Part shown: positions 9,080-17,367 of the stretch, piece by piece
Layout of the letters: each line of letters starts with the position of its first letter
Position numbering within the stretch: position 1 is the stretch's first letter
Origin: Verrucomicrobiota bacterium
GTDB lineage: Bacteria; Verrucomicrobiota; Verrucomicrobiia; Limisphaerales; UBA8199
NCBI GenBank assembly: GCA_003176045.1
Contig: PSRM01000269.1
Span: 1-60,562, forward strand
Reading direction: 5' to 3'
DNA: 60,562 nt
The notes under the pieces: model-generated
What the model was told of the DNA's origin: nothing
The model's database searches: none
The model's input: only the letters and a program-made list of their open reading frames with translations
Made by a program: the position numbers and the translations under genes

Positions 9080-9730
9080 TCACAGCGCAGCGAGCAGAGC
9101 CGCGATCTTGGCCGCGTTTTCAGCTGAGGTGTCAATTTCGAGCTTCAACACGTCACAGAACGCTTTGGCGTGAAGGCTGAACTTGCCTTCTCGATCAACG
9201 GAAACGGGATGGGGATCGCCGGTGCGCTCGTCGCACGCGACCCGCTCGCCAAATGGTGCAGCGACCTGAGTAAGCGCCAAAATTCGCCGGGCATTGGCTT
9301 CATCATGGCGGGCCTGATTGCGCCGCCGCATCGAGGCACTGACTAGATCCTTGAGTCCGTGGCGGATCCTTCGAACACATAGGGAATAGACAATGGCCAG
9401 AACGCCGAGGCCAGCGATTGATTCCATGAGAATCGATTTCGACTTGTGATGGCGGTAAAGAGCGTCTGCCTGCGCTTGTTCGACCTCGATGGCTGCCGCT
9501 TTCAAAGGATCAAAATGGAAGTGTTCCTGAATGGCTGGCTCCAGATCTTTCAGCTTTGCTGTCCCCAAACCGTGGCTGTGGTCGAAAGCAATGTGTGTGG
9601 CGGTCACCTCGGTAATGGTCACGTCCTTGTACACCTCCATGCCCACCTTCAGCTCAGGCAATTTTTCTTCCGCACCGGCCAACAGAGGCACTGTCACGGC
9701 CAGGACTACCAGTACAGTTCTTAGGCTCAT
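9080..9730 (-). CDS. Exported/membrane protein of unknown function
   Basis: 216 aa. Residues 1-20 (MSLRTVLVVLAVTVPLLAGA) are a signal peptide. Residues 25-80 contain the pattern VGMEVYKDVTITEVTATHIAF followed by GTAKLKDLEPAIQEHFHFDP, a small beta-domain often seen in Verrucomicrobiota exported proteins (from memory, not searched). A hydrophobic segment near residues 105-120 (SIAGLGVLAIVYSLCV) could be a TM helix, followed by a basic RRIRHGLKD stretch. The C-terminal half is unrecognised and lacks enzyme motifs. The gene is convergent with the PATR gene across the REP element. Confidence 0.7.
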   Translation of the reverse strand: MSLRTVLVVLAVTVPLLAGAEEKLPELKVGMEVYKDVTITEVTATHIAFDHSHGLGTAKLKDLEPAIQEHFHFDPLKAAAIEVEQAQADALYRHHKSKSILMESIAGLGVLAIVYSLCVRRIRHGLKDLVSASMRRRNQARHDEANARRILALTQVAAPFGERVACDERTGDPHPVSVDREGKFSLHAKAFCDVLKLEIDTSAENAAKIAALLAAL

Positions 9731-10018
9731 ATCTCTGGCCCTTCTGAGCAGCTTTCGGGCCGAAATCGGGAGATCTTGGCTGCATTTTTACACGAAAGAA
9801 GTCAGTTCAGGGGTCGCTACGCGACCCGCCAACCGCTCATTGGCTGTCCCCGTGGGCTGAAGCCCACGGCTACTTTCAAGAGATCGCTACGCGATCCAGC
9901 TAGATGAAAAGAGCCGGCTCTTTGTTTCTTTGTTTCTTTGTTGTGGAATGATTTAGCTCATGGCCGCCTCGCCCCGGCCGTTATATTTTTTTCCTCTGTT
10001 TTCTCTGTTTCCTCATGT
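9731..10018. repeat. Gap with three short palindromes and an 8-bp tandem array
   Basis: No gene seen. It contains GGGTCGCTACGCGACCC (9811-9827), CCGTGGGCTGAAGCCCACGG (9850-9869) and GATCGCTACGCGATC (9882-9896), then TTTCTTTG-type units at 9920-9943. Confidence 0.75.
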
Positions 10019-10618
10019 TCAACTCTTTTCTGGTCCCTCCTTCTGCTTTTCCACCACCCGCTCGATGCGCCGGTCCGGGATGAACCAAATGGTTGCGACC
10101 AGGACATAAAGACCATTCGAAATCCACGAACTCACGAACGCCAGCGGGATGGCGATAAGATAAAGAACAGGCGAGAGCTTCCCTTTCCAATCGGTGCCAA
10201 TAGCCGCAGCCAAAAAGGACCCGGCGCCCTGTTGCGCGATGATGGAACGTTGGAGGATATAGTAGGAAATGGCGGCCATGAACAGGACCAGCCCATACAC
10301 GGCTGTGGGAGTGGCCGCCAAATGGTTCTGGCCCATCCAGCCCGTAGTGAAAGGAAAGAGGGACAGCCAAAAAAGCAGATGCAGGTTCGCCCACAGGATG
10401 CGGCCATTTACCTTGTGCGTGGAATGAAACATGTGATGATGATTGTTCCAATAAATCCCCACGTACACGAAACTGAGCAAGTAAGTCAGAAAGACCGGCA
10501 GCACCGGCCGCAGCGCGTCCAAATCCGGTTTCTGCGGCACGCGCAACTCCAACACCATGATGGTGATAATGATGGCCAGCACGCCGTCGCTAAACGCTTC
10601 GAGCCGGTTTTTGGTCAC
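10019..10618 (-). CDS. TMEM175/DUF1211-family membrane protein
   Basis: 199 aa from a GTG start. The family signature RLEAFSDGVLAIIITIMVLE is at residues 5-25, with FSDGV being the pore-lining motif of TMEM175 potassium channels. Further TM segments follow: VFLTYLLSFVYVGIYW, then HHHMFH, LLFWLSLFPF, VYGLVLFMAAISYYILQ, and LYLIAIPLAFVSSW. Bacterial members are single-repeat, six-helix proteins that assemble as tetramers. Transport selectivity cannot be decided from sequence. An ATG at 10696 would add 26 residues (MKVRMVLICC...) and overlap the divergent Smr gene, so I prefer the GTG at 10618 (MTKNRLEAF). Confidence 0.83.
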   Translation of the reverse strand: MTKNRLEAFSDGVLAIIITIMVLELRVPQKPDLDALRPVLPVFLTYLLSFVYVGIYWNNHHHMFHSTHKVNGRILWANLHLLFWLSLFPFTTGWMGQNHLAATPTAVYGLVLFMAAISYYILQRSIIAQQGAGSFLAAAIGTDWKGKLSPVLYLIAIPLAFVSSWISNGLYVLVATIWFIPDRRIERVVEKQKEGPEKS

Positions 10619-10673
10619 CGGGAGATGGAAACAGAATGTGAGAAAAGTGGCAAAAGTATTAGCATGACAGCAG

Positions 10674-11021
10674 ATGAGCACCATCCGCACTTTCAACGTA
10701 GAGGCAGCACTCCCCTCGCTGGACGAAGCCCGGCGCGCTGTAATTGAGGAAATCAGGAACGCAAAGCGGTCGGGTGCAAGGGTCTTGAAGGTGATTCATG
10801 GTTACGGTTCGTCTGGCAAAGGCGGCGTGCTCGGTGTTGGCTTGAGGAAATCGTTCGGCCTGCGGAAGAAGGAGGGCGTTATCAGGGACTTCATTGCAGG
10901 CGAGGATTTTACGATCTTTAATGAAACCGTGTTGGACCTGCTCGAAGCGGTGCCGGATTTGCGTGGGGACCCGGATTTGGGCGCGACGAATGAGGGCGTG
11001 ACTGTTCTATGGCTGAAATAG
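10674..11021 (+). CDS. Stand-alone Smr-domain protein
   Basis: 115 aa, almost entirely one Smr domain: SLDEARRAVIEEIRNAKRSG followed by ARVLKVIHGYGSSGKGG, which carries the HGxGxGxG-type motif of the MutS2 C-terminal domain. Stand-alone Smr proteins are nicking nucleases or nucleic-acid binders. The C-terminal GVTVLWLK is the last beta strand. Its length fits a minimal Smr protein. It is divergent from the TMEM175-like gene with about 55 bp between starts and is followed by a REP-like inverted repeat. Confidence 0.82.
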   Translation: MSTIRTFNVEAALPSLDEARRAVIEEIRNAKRSGARVLKVIHGYGSSGKGGVLGVGLRKSFGLRKKEGVIRDFIAGEDFTIFNETVLDLLEAVPDLRGDPDLGATNEGVTVLWLK

Positions 11022-11025
11022 GCCT

Positions 11026-11115
11026 CTTGTAGCAGCCGAGGTAACGAGGCTCGAATCTTTTTGTAACCCGCTCGTGCACAGCATTTCAGAGCCTCGTCAC
11101 CTCGGCTGCTACAAG
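11026..11115. repeat. 27-bp inverted repeat (REP-like)
   Basis: Left arm 11026-11052 (CTTGTAGCAGCCGAGGTAAC...) pairs with right arm 11089-11115 with one mismatch. The arms are separated by 36 bp. It lies just after the Smr stop codon. Confidence 0.85.
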
Positions 11116-11289
11116 GTTTTTGGATTTTCGACGCTTTTGCCGATTAGCTCGTCCGGCAGAATACGGATTGACATCAAGGGTCATTGTGTTCATCATAAGA
11201 TCAAAAGAACTGAGTCCCACCAACGATGTATGCCTCCTGCATTAGCGCCCGGAGCGCGGGCGCGAAGCAAAACAACCCTCGTCTTATTT

Positions 11290-12069
11290 ATGAACCAAAT
11301 GAATCGCAGATCAATATTGTCCTGGCTGGGGGTCATGGCCGCCGGCACGGTCGCTTCTTTACGGGCGCGCGCAGATGCGCCGCCGCGCAAAGACGCACGA
11401 ATTCTATCGTTCGAAAGCTTCCGGGTTGCGCATCCGGACCATGTTCAGTCTTTGCACACTTACCTTGAGAGCGGAGTCCTTCCGGCCCTTCGGCAGGTTC
11501 ACGCGGGTCCCCGAATGGTGTTCGAGGCCCTTGTTGCCCCGCATGCTCCTGAAGTGCTGTTGCTGTCGTCCTTTTCGAGTTTCGAAGAGGTGCTTGAAGT
11601 GAATAGCAAGATGGCTGCAAATGTGGGAACGCGCCGGACTCGCGCTGGTTTGGAGTCGGCAAGTGCTGCCGTGCTTGAAGATGTGCAGTCTCAATTAATG
11701 ACCGTACTGGGCGACACCTTTTGCGCTCCGGCGGGCTCGCAACACCTGAGGGCGGGCGTGTTTGAGCTTCGCTCCTATCACGCTGCCGCATGGCAGAATG
11801 CTCCACCGGCCGCAGTGAGCGCGATTTTCGCTCGTGCCGGTGTCCAGCCGATCGTGAACGCGGCCACCGCCGCCGGCGAGCACATGCCCAAGTTCACCTA
11901 CCTGATTCCCTTCGAAAGCCTTGCTGCCCGGCAGGAGGCCTGGGCCCGGGTAGATGCGGACCCGGCCTGGGCGGAGCTTCAACGGGACTCCATAGCAAAG
12001 TGCGGGGCGCGCGTGAAGGTGACCGCGAAGTCAATCTACAAACTGGCGCCTTACTCCCCGGTGGCATAG
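11290..12069 (+). CDS. Tat-exported double NIPSNAP-domain protein
   Basis: 259 aa from the ATG at 11290. Residues 5-28 (NRRSILSWLGVMAAGTVASL) form a twin-arginine-type signal, followed by an ARA cleavage region. Two NIPSNAP (dimeric alpha-beta barrel) repeats follow: RILSFESFRVAHPDHVQSLH with EVLLLSSFSSFEE (about 38-120), and GVFELRSYHAAAWQNAP with FTYLIPFESLAARQEAW (about 155-250). NIPSNAP folds bind small molecules, and their roles in bacteria are mostly unknown. The stop is 8 bp before the LodA-like start, so the two are very likely co-transcribed. The frame is open to 11074, but the extra part crosses the REP element and has no signal. A link to quinoprotein maturation or to handling its product is inference from position only. 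Confidence 0.78.
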   Translation: MNQMNRRSILSWLGVMAAGTVASLRARADAPPRKDARILSFESFRVAHPDHVQSLHTYLESGVLPALRQVHAGPRMVFEALVAPHAPEVLLLSSFSSFEEVLEVNSKMAANVGTRRTRAGLESASAAVLEDVQSQLMTVLGDTFCAPAGSQHLRAGVFELRSYHAAAWQNAPPAAVSAIFARAGVQPIVNAATAAGEHMPKFTYLIPFESLAARQEAWARVDADPAWAELQRDSIAKCGARVKVTAKSIYKLAPYSPVA

Positions 12070-12077
12070 GCAAAAAA

Positions 12078-13559
12078 ATGAAACCCATGGGCTGGACTTT
12101 CAAGATCTATCCAACTATCGGCATCGCCAGGCTGGGCAACTGCCCGAACGATGGCGTATCGGACTTCTACGTAGGTCCCGAGGTCCCGGGCTCGGTGATT
12201 GTTCCGCAGAACGGGTATAAGGACTCCCAGGGCAGGGTGCGGCGCCAGGCCGCCCGCTTCCACATCTACTGTTGGGAAGATGGCGTCTTTATGGGAGAGA
12301 TTGATTCCAGTGCGGCGACCATCACCTGGACTGTGGAACTGGCCAATACCAAGGCCGCCTTCAACCAATTCCACGGAGTCGGGCATACTAATGGCCCTTT
12401 GCGAAACGCTGCTGTTTCTGATCGCACATCGCTGATGATCAAGCCCGGTCCCAGAACAATCGGCCTCGGCGGGCAGGCGTTGTTCAACACTGGCCAGTTC
12501 CTTGGCACCGCGGTTCCTCTGGGCGAAATCCAGACCGACGCCAATGGCCGCCTTCTTGTTCTCGGCGGCTTCGGCGCCTCCAACTCTCCGACTAACGCCG
12601 CCATCACCACCTTTGCAAATAATGACGGGTGGCATGACGACGTCTCTGACGGTCCGGTTAACGCGACTGTCAGGATTGGCGGCCAGACATATCAGGCCGA
12701 AGGGGCATGGGTCATCTGCCCCCCGACGCGCTTTGCACCGCCCATCCCACATCCCATTTCCCTGTATGACACGCTGCTCCAGGCCATGGTGGACCGGTAT
12801 GGGTATCAGGTTCCCGCGACACCGTCGTTTACCAACGACATTTACCCCCTCTTGCGCAGCCAACTTGCTAACCAATGGGTCAGTTCCAAGCTTTCTGCCA
12901 GTTACTACGCCGCGTTGTCGGCGGTAATTCCGCCGCCTGCAACAGCCGCGCAGCGTCAGGCGATTTTTCAGCAGTTCCGGCCGCCATCCACGCCTCCGAC
13001 CCAAACCACTTCGAAAGAGATGCCGGCAATTTGGACCGACTATTTCGCCGACCTCAAGAACAACGGTTGGGTGAATCATCCTTTGACGGTCACACAGTAT
13101 AACAGCCTGGCAGCCTGGGCTGCGGGCAATTTCGTGAACGATTGGGTTGGTTATCCATCGCCCGGCACAGCCTACACACCGGACGGCCTGACTCGCGCAG
13201 CCTTGGAGAACTGCAGTGGCGGGCCATTCTTCCCGGGCATAGAGACCAGCTTTCTTACCCGCGACCAGTATCCATTCATCGAACCTTTCCGGCTCGATGG
13301 GACAGCGCTGCAAGCCGGCGATCTGACGAAGCAAAACGCAGTGCCGTGGCAAACCGATTTCTACGACTGTGATTTCCAGTCGCCTCTGTCCTGGTGGCCC
13401 GCGGCGCGGCCCGAGGATGTTTTCCCGTCCGGGTCATCCAAATACGCTGGCTGGGAACGCGGCGTGAAGTCACCCGCAGCTATGATTCAGCTCTGGAGTG
13501 GCCTTGGGTTTTTAGTCCAGAGTGGGAACGCGGTAGTGGAGATTGACCGGACGATATAG
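12078..13559 (+). CDS. LodA/GoxA-like CTQ-dependent amino acid oxidase
   Basis: 493 aa. The N-terminus (FKIYPTIGIARLGNCPN, then FYVGPEVPG) and the C-terminal third match the LodA/GoxA family, which oxidise the epsilon-amino group of lysine or the alpha-amino group of glycine, releasing hydrogen peroxide and ammonia. The cofactor is cysteine tryptophylquinone, made from a Cys and a Trp of the same chain. The candidate Cys is residue 379 in LENCSGGPFFPGIE. The candidate Trp is 439 or 440 in SPLSWWPAARPEDV, about 60 residues later, close to the spacing in LodA. LodA of Marinomonas is longer (726 aa), so this is a compact member. The start MKPMGW at 12078 is 8 bp after the NIPSNAP gene. An upstream open frame overlaps that gene and is rejected. 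The substrate cannot be told from sequence. Confidence 0.85.
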   Translation: MKPMGWTFKIYPTIGIARLGNCPNDGVSDFYVGPEVPGSVIVPQNGYKDSQGRVRRQAARFHIYCWEDGVFMGEIDSSAATITWTVELANTKAAFNQFHGVGHTNGPLRNAAVSDRTSLMIKPGPRTIGLGGQALFNTGQFLGTAVPLGEIQTDANGRLLVLGGFGASNSPTNAAITTFANNDGWHDDVSDGPVNATVRIGGQTYQAEGAWVICPPTRFAPPIPHPISLYDTLLQAMVDRYGYQVPATPSFTNDIYPLLRSQLANQWVSSKLSASYYAALSAVIPPPATAAQRQAIFQQFRPPSTPPTQTTSKEMPAIWTDYFADLKNNGWVNHPLTVTQYNSLAAWAAGNFVNDWVGYPSPGTAYTPDGLTRAALENCSGGPFFPGIETSFLTRDQYPFIEPFRLDGTALQAGDLTKQNAVPWQTDFYDCDFQSPLSWWPAARPEDVFPSGSSKYAGWERGVKSPAAMIQLWSGLGFLVQSGNAVVEIDRTI

Positions 13560-13590
13560 TGCGAATTTGCACAAATAAGCGCGACCCGGA

Positions 13591-13648
13591 ACGCCACGTG
13601 AGGGCACGCGGCCTACAAGACTGTAGGCCGCGTGCCCTCACGCGGCGT
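13591..13648. repeat. 27-bp stem hairpin between lodA-like and lodB-like genes
   Basis: Arms 13591-13617 and 13622-13648 pair with one mismatch around a 4-nt loop (core GTGAGGGCACGCGGCC). There is no U-tract, so a REP element or mRNA stabiliser is more likely than a terminator. Confidence 0.85.
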
Positions 13649-13684
13649 TGACGCGAACTTTTGCAAGCGTGTACTAATCCGCCC

Positions 13685-14914
13685 GTGAGGCAATCGTTTG
13701 ACGCGCTGGTGGCTGGCGGCGGACCTGCCGGTTCGACGACCGCACTCGAATTATCCAGACTCGGCTTCTCCGTCGCTCTGGTCGAGCAGGACGACTACCG
13801 CACATTCCGCGTCGGAGAAACTCTGCCGCCCATCATCCGCAACCGTTTGACCAGCCTGGGACTCTGGGAACAGTTCCTGGCATCCGAGCCATTGCGGTCG
13901 CACGGAATCCGCTCGGCCTGGGAAGGCGCAAACCCGCGAGAGCAGGACTTTCTGCGCAATCCGTACGGATGCGGTTGGCATGTGGACCGCGCCCGCTTTG
14001 ATGCCCTGCTCGCTCACGCCGCGGCCCAGCGGGGTGCCAAGTTGTTTCTTTCGGCGCGGATCAGTTCAATCCATGAACCCCCTGGTAGCGCGGGCATCTT
14101 GCCCGAGAGAGTAACTGATTCCAGACACGCGGGTAAGATGGCCGTGGCACGGCGGGCCAACGCGCCCCCAGGTGTATGGCTGCTGGACTGCACCATTAAT
14201 GGAAAAGGTGTGGCTCTCAGCGGCAGAATGGTGGTGGATGCCACCGGACGCAGAGCGGTGGTTGCCAGCCAGTTGGGCGCGCACGCTCACGTCGCTGATC
14301 GGCTCATCGGCGCGGTCTCCGTATGCCCCGGCAATGAAACTGAGCATTGGACTTTGATCGAAGCAGCGGAGGAGGGATGGTGGTATTCCGCCCCGCTTCC
14401 AGGCGGGCGCATGATATTCACCTACATGACAGATTCGGATTTATGGAAGGAGGCCCGCTGGGCCGAACTGTTGGCCTCCGCGCCGCTGACCTCGGAGCGT
14501 GCAAACGGCTTCCGAATTCCGCCGCCGGCGCACCTTTTCCCGGCCGCGACCCTCATCCGACAACCTGTCGCGGGGGCCGACTGGATTGCGGTGGGAGATG
14601 CCGCCCTTGCGTTCGATCCACTCTCAGGTCAGGGAGTAATTAAGTCCATAGACTGCGGCATGAAGGCCGCCGCCACCATCGCGCGCCACTTAAAAGGTGA
14701 CTCCAGTGCTTTGGCCGAATATGAAACATGGGTCAAGGATTCCCACCGCACCTATCTCACCGAGCGAAGCCAATTTTACCGCAGCGTCCAGCGCTGGCCG
14801 CAAGCCCGATTTTGGAAACGGCGAGCTGCCCACCATAGGGGTGGGGACGGCCTCGTCCCCATGGTCGCTCGGGATTCGGCTGGCCTGTGGGGACGAGACC
14901 GTCCCCACCCCTGA
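13685..14914 (+). CDS. LodB-like FAD-dependent tryptophan-modifying flavoprotein
   Basis: 409 aa from a GTG start (MRQSFDALVAGGGPAGS). The GxGPAGS FAD motif, the VGETLPP motif of the halogenase/LodB branch (residues 46-52) and the GDAALAFDPLSGQGV motif near residue 310 are all present. LodB proteins hydroxylate the tryptophan that becomes CTQ in LodA, and location next to the LodA-like gene fits that role. Two repeats have entered the gene. A REP-type element near residues 133-161 encodes GSAGILPERVTDSRHAGK and onward. A palindrome at 14837-14912 supplies the last 26 or so residues and the stop codon. The natural C-terminus probably ended near RWPQARFWKRR. Whether the enzyme still works is open. 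Confidence 0.82.
   Translation: MRQSFDALVAGGGPAGSTTALELSRLGFSVALVEQDDYRTFRVGETLPPIIRNRLTSLGLWEQFLASEPLRSHGIRSAWEGANPREQDFLRNPYGCGWHVDRARFDALLAHAAAQRGAKLFLSARISSIHEPPGSAGILPERVTDSRHAGKMAVARRANAPPGVWLLDCTINGKGVALSGRMVVDATGRRAVVASQLGAHAHVADRLIGAVSVCPGNETEHWTLIEAAEEGWWYSAPLPGGRMIFTYMTDSDLWKEARWAELLASAPLTSERANGFRIPPPAHLFPAATLIRQPVAGADWIAVGDAALAFDPLSGQGVIKSIDCGMKAAATIARHLKGDSSALAEYETWVKDSHRTYLTERSQFYRSVQRWPQARFWKRRAAHHRGGDGLVPMVARDSAGLWGRDRPHP
14081..14166. repeat. REP-type element inserted in frame in the lodB-like gene
   Basis: The forward frame reads GSAGILPERVTDSRHAGK and the reverse strand reads SGKMPALPGG, both typical translations of a palindromic repeat seen in many bacterial genomes. It has inverted arms (GCGGGCATCTTGCCC and GGGTAAGATGGCC). 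Confidence 0.75.
14837..14912. repeat. 25-bp inverted repeat at the end of the lodB-like gene
   Basis: Arms 14837-14861 and 14888-14912 share the core GGTGGGGACGG ... CCGTCCCCACC. The gene's stop codon overlaps its last bases. Confidence 0.85.
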
Positions 14915-15014
14915 ACTACCCGCGCGAATGGTGGTACTGGCAAGATGCGCCCGATCTAACCTGAGATCACCGGTTTTATTTGCCACAGGGGCTGAATCCT
15001 GTCTAACTGCCCGA

Positions 15015-16496
15015 ATGACCATCTCACAACTATTCAAGGCTCGGCTCGGTCACCTCTTAGTTACACTACTTTTGGCCTTGGGGTGGACACTGCGCGGGGC
15101 GGAGCGGCGGCCGAATTTTCTGTTTATCTACACGGACGACCAAAGATGGGATGCGCTTGGGGTGGTGCAGCGGGAGCAGGGCGAGCGGGGACGGTTTCCG
15201 TGGTTTAAGACGCCGGCGATGGACCGCTTGGCATCTGAGGGCGTGCGCTTCAGGCACGCGTTCGTGACGCTGTCGCTGTGCGCCCCCAGCCGCACTGCGT
15301 TCCTGACAGGCCGGTACAATCATCTTAATGGCGTGTGCAACAATCACACTCCTTTCCCCGCGAATAATGTGACCTACGCCACATTGCTGCGCGCGGCGGG
15401 TTATACCACCGGCTACATCGGCAAGTGGCACATGGACGGGCAACGAGGACAACGTCCTGGATTCGATTACTCGGCCAGCTTCATCGGCCAGGGTCGTTAT
15501 TGGGATTGCCCCTTCGAGATCAATGGCCAGGCGCAGGCAACCACCGGATGGGTGGATGACGTGGCGACAGATTTCGCGACCGAGTTTCTGAAACGCAACA
15601 CCAACAAACCTTTTGCCCTGATCATTGGTTACAAGGCGCCGCACGGGCCGTGCGATCCTCCTGAACGCGCAAAGGACCGGTTCGAGGGCGAGAGGGCCAG
15701 ACCGGTGCCCAGCCTTGGCGTTACGGCCATCTACAGGGAAGCAGTGACGAACGAGACAAAGGCGGGAGCGGCGCCCGGGACAAACGATCAAGGCAGCACA
15801 GTGCGAGTGAACCTGAACTATTTCCGGTGCATCTCCGCAGCGGACGACAACCTGGATCGAGTGCTCAAGACGCTGGACACTCTTGGACTGGCGGAAAGTA
15901 CGGTGGTGGTGTTTTGCAGCGACAATGGCTTCTATATGGGAGAGCATCGGCTAGGAGACAAAAGGTCGGTCTATGACGACTCGCTACTCATCCCGATGAT
16001 CGTGCGCTACCCGAAACTTTTTCCCAAAGGGAAGGCCCTTGACCAGATGGTGCTGAACATAGACATTGCGCCGACGTTCCTGGAACTGGCCGGAGTGAGC
16101 GTGCCCTCGTCAATGCAAGGCCGAAGCTGGGTGCCGCTGTTGACGGGCAGGAGCAGCGACTGGCGCAAAGCGTTCTTTTGCGAATACTTTCGCGAGCAAG
16201 GCTATCCGGGCACGCCGACCGTGGTGGGTATCCGGACAGATACTGCAAAGCTGATCAAGTATCCCGGTCATGAAACCTGGACGGAGCTGTTCGACTTAGT
16301 AGCCGATCCTTACGAGATAAAAAACCTGGCGCACGATCCGAAACAGAAATCGCTGCTCAAGACGATGCTCACTGAATTCGCGCGCCAGGAGAAAGCCGTG
16401 GACTTTCGTGTCCCCGATTACGCCGATGAAGTCAGGATTCCGGGCCTGGAGAATGAGGAGCCCAAGGCGGGGAAGAAAGGGAAGAAGAGGCAGTGA
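15015..16496 (+). CDS. Type I (S1 family) sulfatase, exported
   Basis: 493 aa from the ATG at 15015. Signal peptide LGHLLVTLLLALGWTLRGAE is followed at once by RPNFLFIYTDDQRWDALG, the metal-binding strand of type I sulfatases. The modification motif is SLCAPSRTAFLTGR: the Cys in CxPSR is converted to formylglycine, the catalytic residue. GKWHMDG, YKAPHGP and FCSDNGFYMGEHRLGDKRSVYDD are the remaining active-site motifs. It should hydrolyse sulfate esters, most likely on algal or animal polysaccharides, in the periplasm or outside the cell. It needs a sulfatase-maturating enzyme from elsewhere in the genome, since none is in this window. The frame is open upstream to 14697 but overlaps the LodB-like gene and a repeat. 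It lies about 100 bp after that gene. Confidence 0.93.
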   Translation: MTISQLFKARLGHLLVTLLLALGWTLRGAERRPNFLFIYTDDQRWDALGVVQREQGERGRFPWFKTPAMDRLASEGVRFRHAFVTLSLCAPSRTAFLTGRYNHLNGVCNNHTPFPANNVTYATLLRAAGYTTGYIGKWHMDGQRGQRPGFDYSASFIGQGRYWDCPFEINGQAQATTGWVDDVATDFATEFLKRNTNKPFALIIGYKAPHGPCDPPERAKDRFEGERARPVPSLGVTAIYREAVTNETKAGAAPGTNDQGSTVRVNLNYFRCISAADDNLDRVLKTLDTLGLAESTVVVFCSDNGFYMGEHRLGDKRSVYDDSLLIPMIVRYPKLFPKGKALDQMVLNIDIAPTFLELAGVSVPSSMQGRSWVPLLTGRSSDWRKAFFCEYFREQGYPGTPTVVGIRTDTAKLIKYPGHETWTELFDLVADPYEIKNLAHDPKQKSLLKTMLTEFARQEKAVDFRVPDYADEVRIPGLENEEPKAGKKGKKRQ

Positions 16497-16508
16497 CGGG
16501 GAAAGTTT

Positions 16509-16557
16509 CAGGTGTCAGGTGTCAGGTGTCAAGTGTCAAGTGTCAAGTGTCAGGTGC
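16509..16557. repeat. 7-bp tandem array GTGTCAA/GTGTCAG x6
   Basis: Six head-to-tail units, starting just after the sulfatase stop. It is the reverse complement of the CACCTGA array at 324-346. Confidence 0.85.
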
Positions 16558-16567
16558 CAAGAGTGTC

Positions 16568-17170
16568 TTACCAGGGGCGGGAGAGGCGGAAGCCGTAATA
16601 CCTTTCGCCGACGTCGGCTTCGACGGACCACTTTTTGTAGGGGCGGGTGAAGAGGAAGCTGCTGCCGATGCCGATGGCGGCGCCGGCGATGACGTCGTGG
16701 GGATGATGTTCTTTGGCTTCAACACGGCTGTACGCGACGAAGGAGGCGAGTGCGTAGGCGGGAATGCCGTATTCCCAGCCGTAGCGTTTGCGCAGGAATT
16801 CGGCGGCGGAAAAAGAGATCGAGGTATGGGCGGAGGGAAAGCTTTGAGAGCCGCCATTGGGACGCGTTTCGCTGATGGAGTATTTAAGAATATAGGTTAC
16901 TGCGAGAGTAAGGCCGGCTGATTCGGCGAACTGGATGGTGCCGCGGGTGTCGCGGTATCCAATCCCCAGCTTTTCTTCGGCGCCGCCGAGCCAGTCAGCG
17001 ACGGCACCGCCGCCTTCGGAGCGAGGGTAGGCAAGTGTGAAACCGCCGGCGGTCACGGGCAGCAGGATTTGCAGGATGTCGCCGGTTTTCGCGATGGTGT
17101 CGGAGGCGTGGGAAGTGGGGACGGAGAGGACGCACGCGAGGACAAGCAAAAGCGGCGGGATGCGCCGCAC
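16568..17170 (-). CDS. PAP2-family membrane-associated phosphatase
   Basis: 200 aa from a GTG at 17170. The signal/anchor RRIPPLLLVLACVLSVPTSHA is followed by a PAP2 domain with the three family motifs: KYSISETRP (motif 1), SFPSAHTS (motif 2, with the general-acid His), and SRVEAKEHHPHDVIAG (motif 3, nucleophile His and Asp). Such enzymes remove phosphate from lipid phosphates such as undecaprenyl diphosphate or phosphatidic acid. The frame is open to 17389, but 17213-17340 is a REP-like element and the encoded peptide has no signal-like character, so I place the start after it. The exact codon is uncertain, as no ATG is available there. It is convergent with the sulfatase. Confidence 0.8.
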   Translation of the reverse strand: MRRIPPLLLVLACVLSVPTSHASDTIAKTGDILQILLPVTAGGFTLAYPRSEGGGAVADWLGGAEEKLGIGYRDTRGTIQFAESAGLTLAVTYILKYSISETRPNGGSQSFPSAHTSISFSAAEFLRKRYGWEYGIPAYALASFVAYSRVEAKEHHPHDVIAGAAIGIGSSFLFTRPYKKWSVEADVGERYYGFRLSRPW

Positions 17171-17212
17171 GCGCCCGTAGTGCGGCACGCCGCGAGGCAG
17201 AACACGCTGCCA

Positions 17213-17340
17213 ATATGCCGACTCTTTTGGAGCGCGCTCCCGATCCATCGAGACCGCTTTGGATGATTTTGGAGAAAAAGCCAAAGCGGCACAGGAGTGC
17301 CGCACTCCAAGACGCTTCGCGAAATTCGCGGCGTTTGGAC
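17213..17340. repeat. REP-like element between the PAP2 gene and coaE
   Basis: GGAGCGCGCTCC (17239-17250) and the arms GCCAAAGCGGC and GAGTGCCGCACTCC mark a palindromic element. Related wording (CCAAAGCGG, CGCACTCCAAA) occurs at 6395-6430. Confidence 0.6.
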
Positions 17341-17367
17341 TGCGGAAAGTCTCTGGAGTCAAGTCAG

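Noticed and set aside
12051..13352. Minus-strand open frame of 433 codons
   Set aside because: Lies opposite the LodA-like gene, which has convincing family motifs; the translation is Arg/Gly-rich with no recognisable fold.
13591..13648. Rho-independent terminator
   Set aside because: Strong stem but no T-run on either side, and it lies between two genes that work together.
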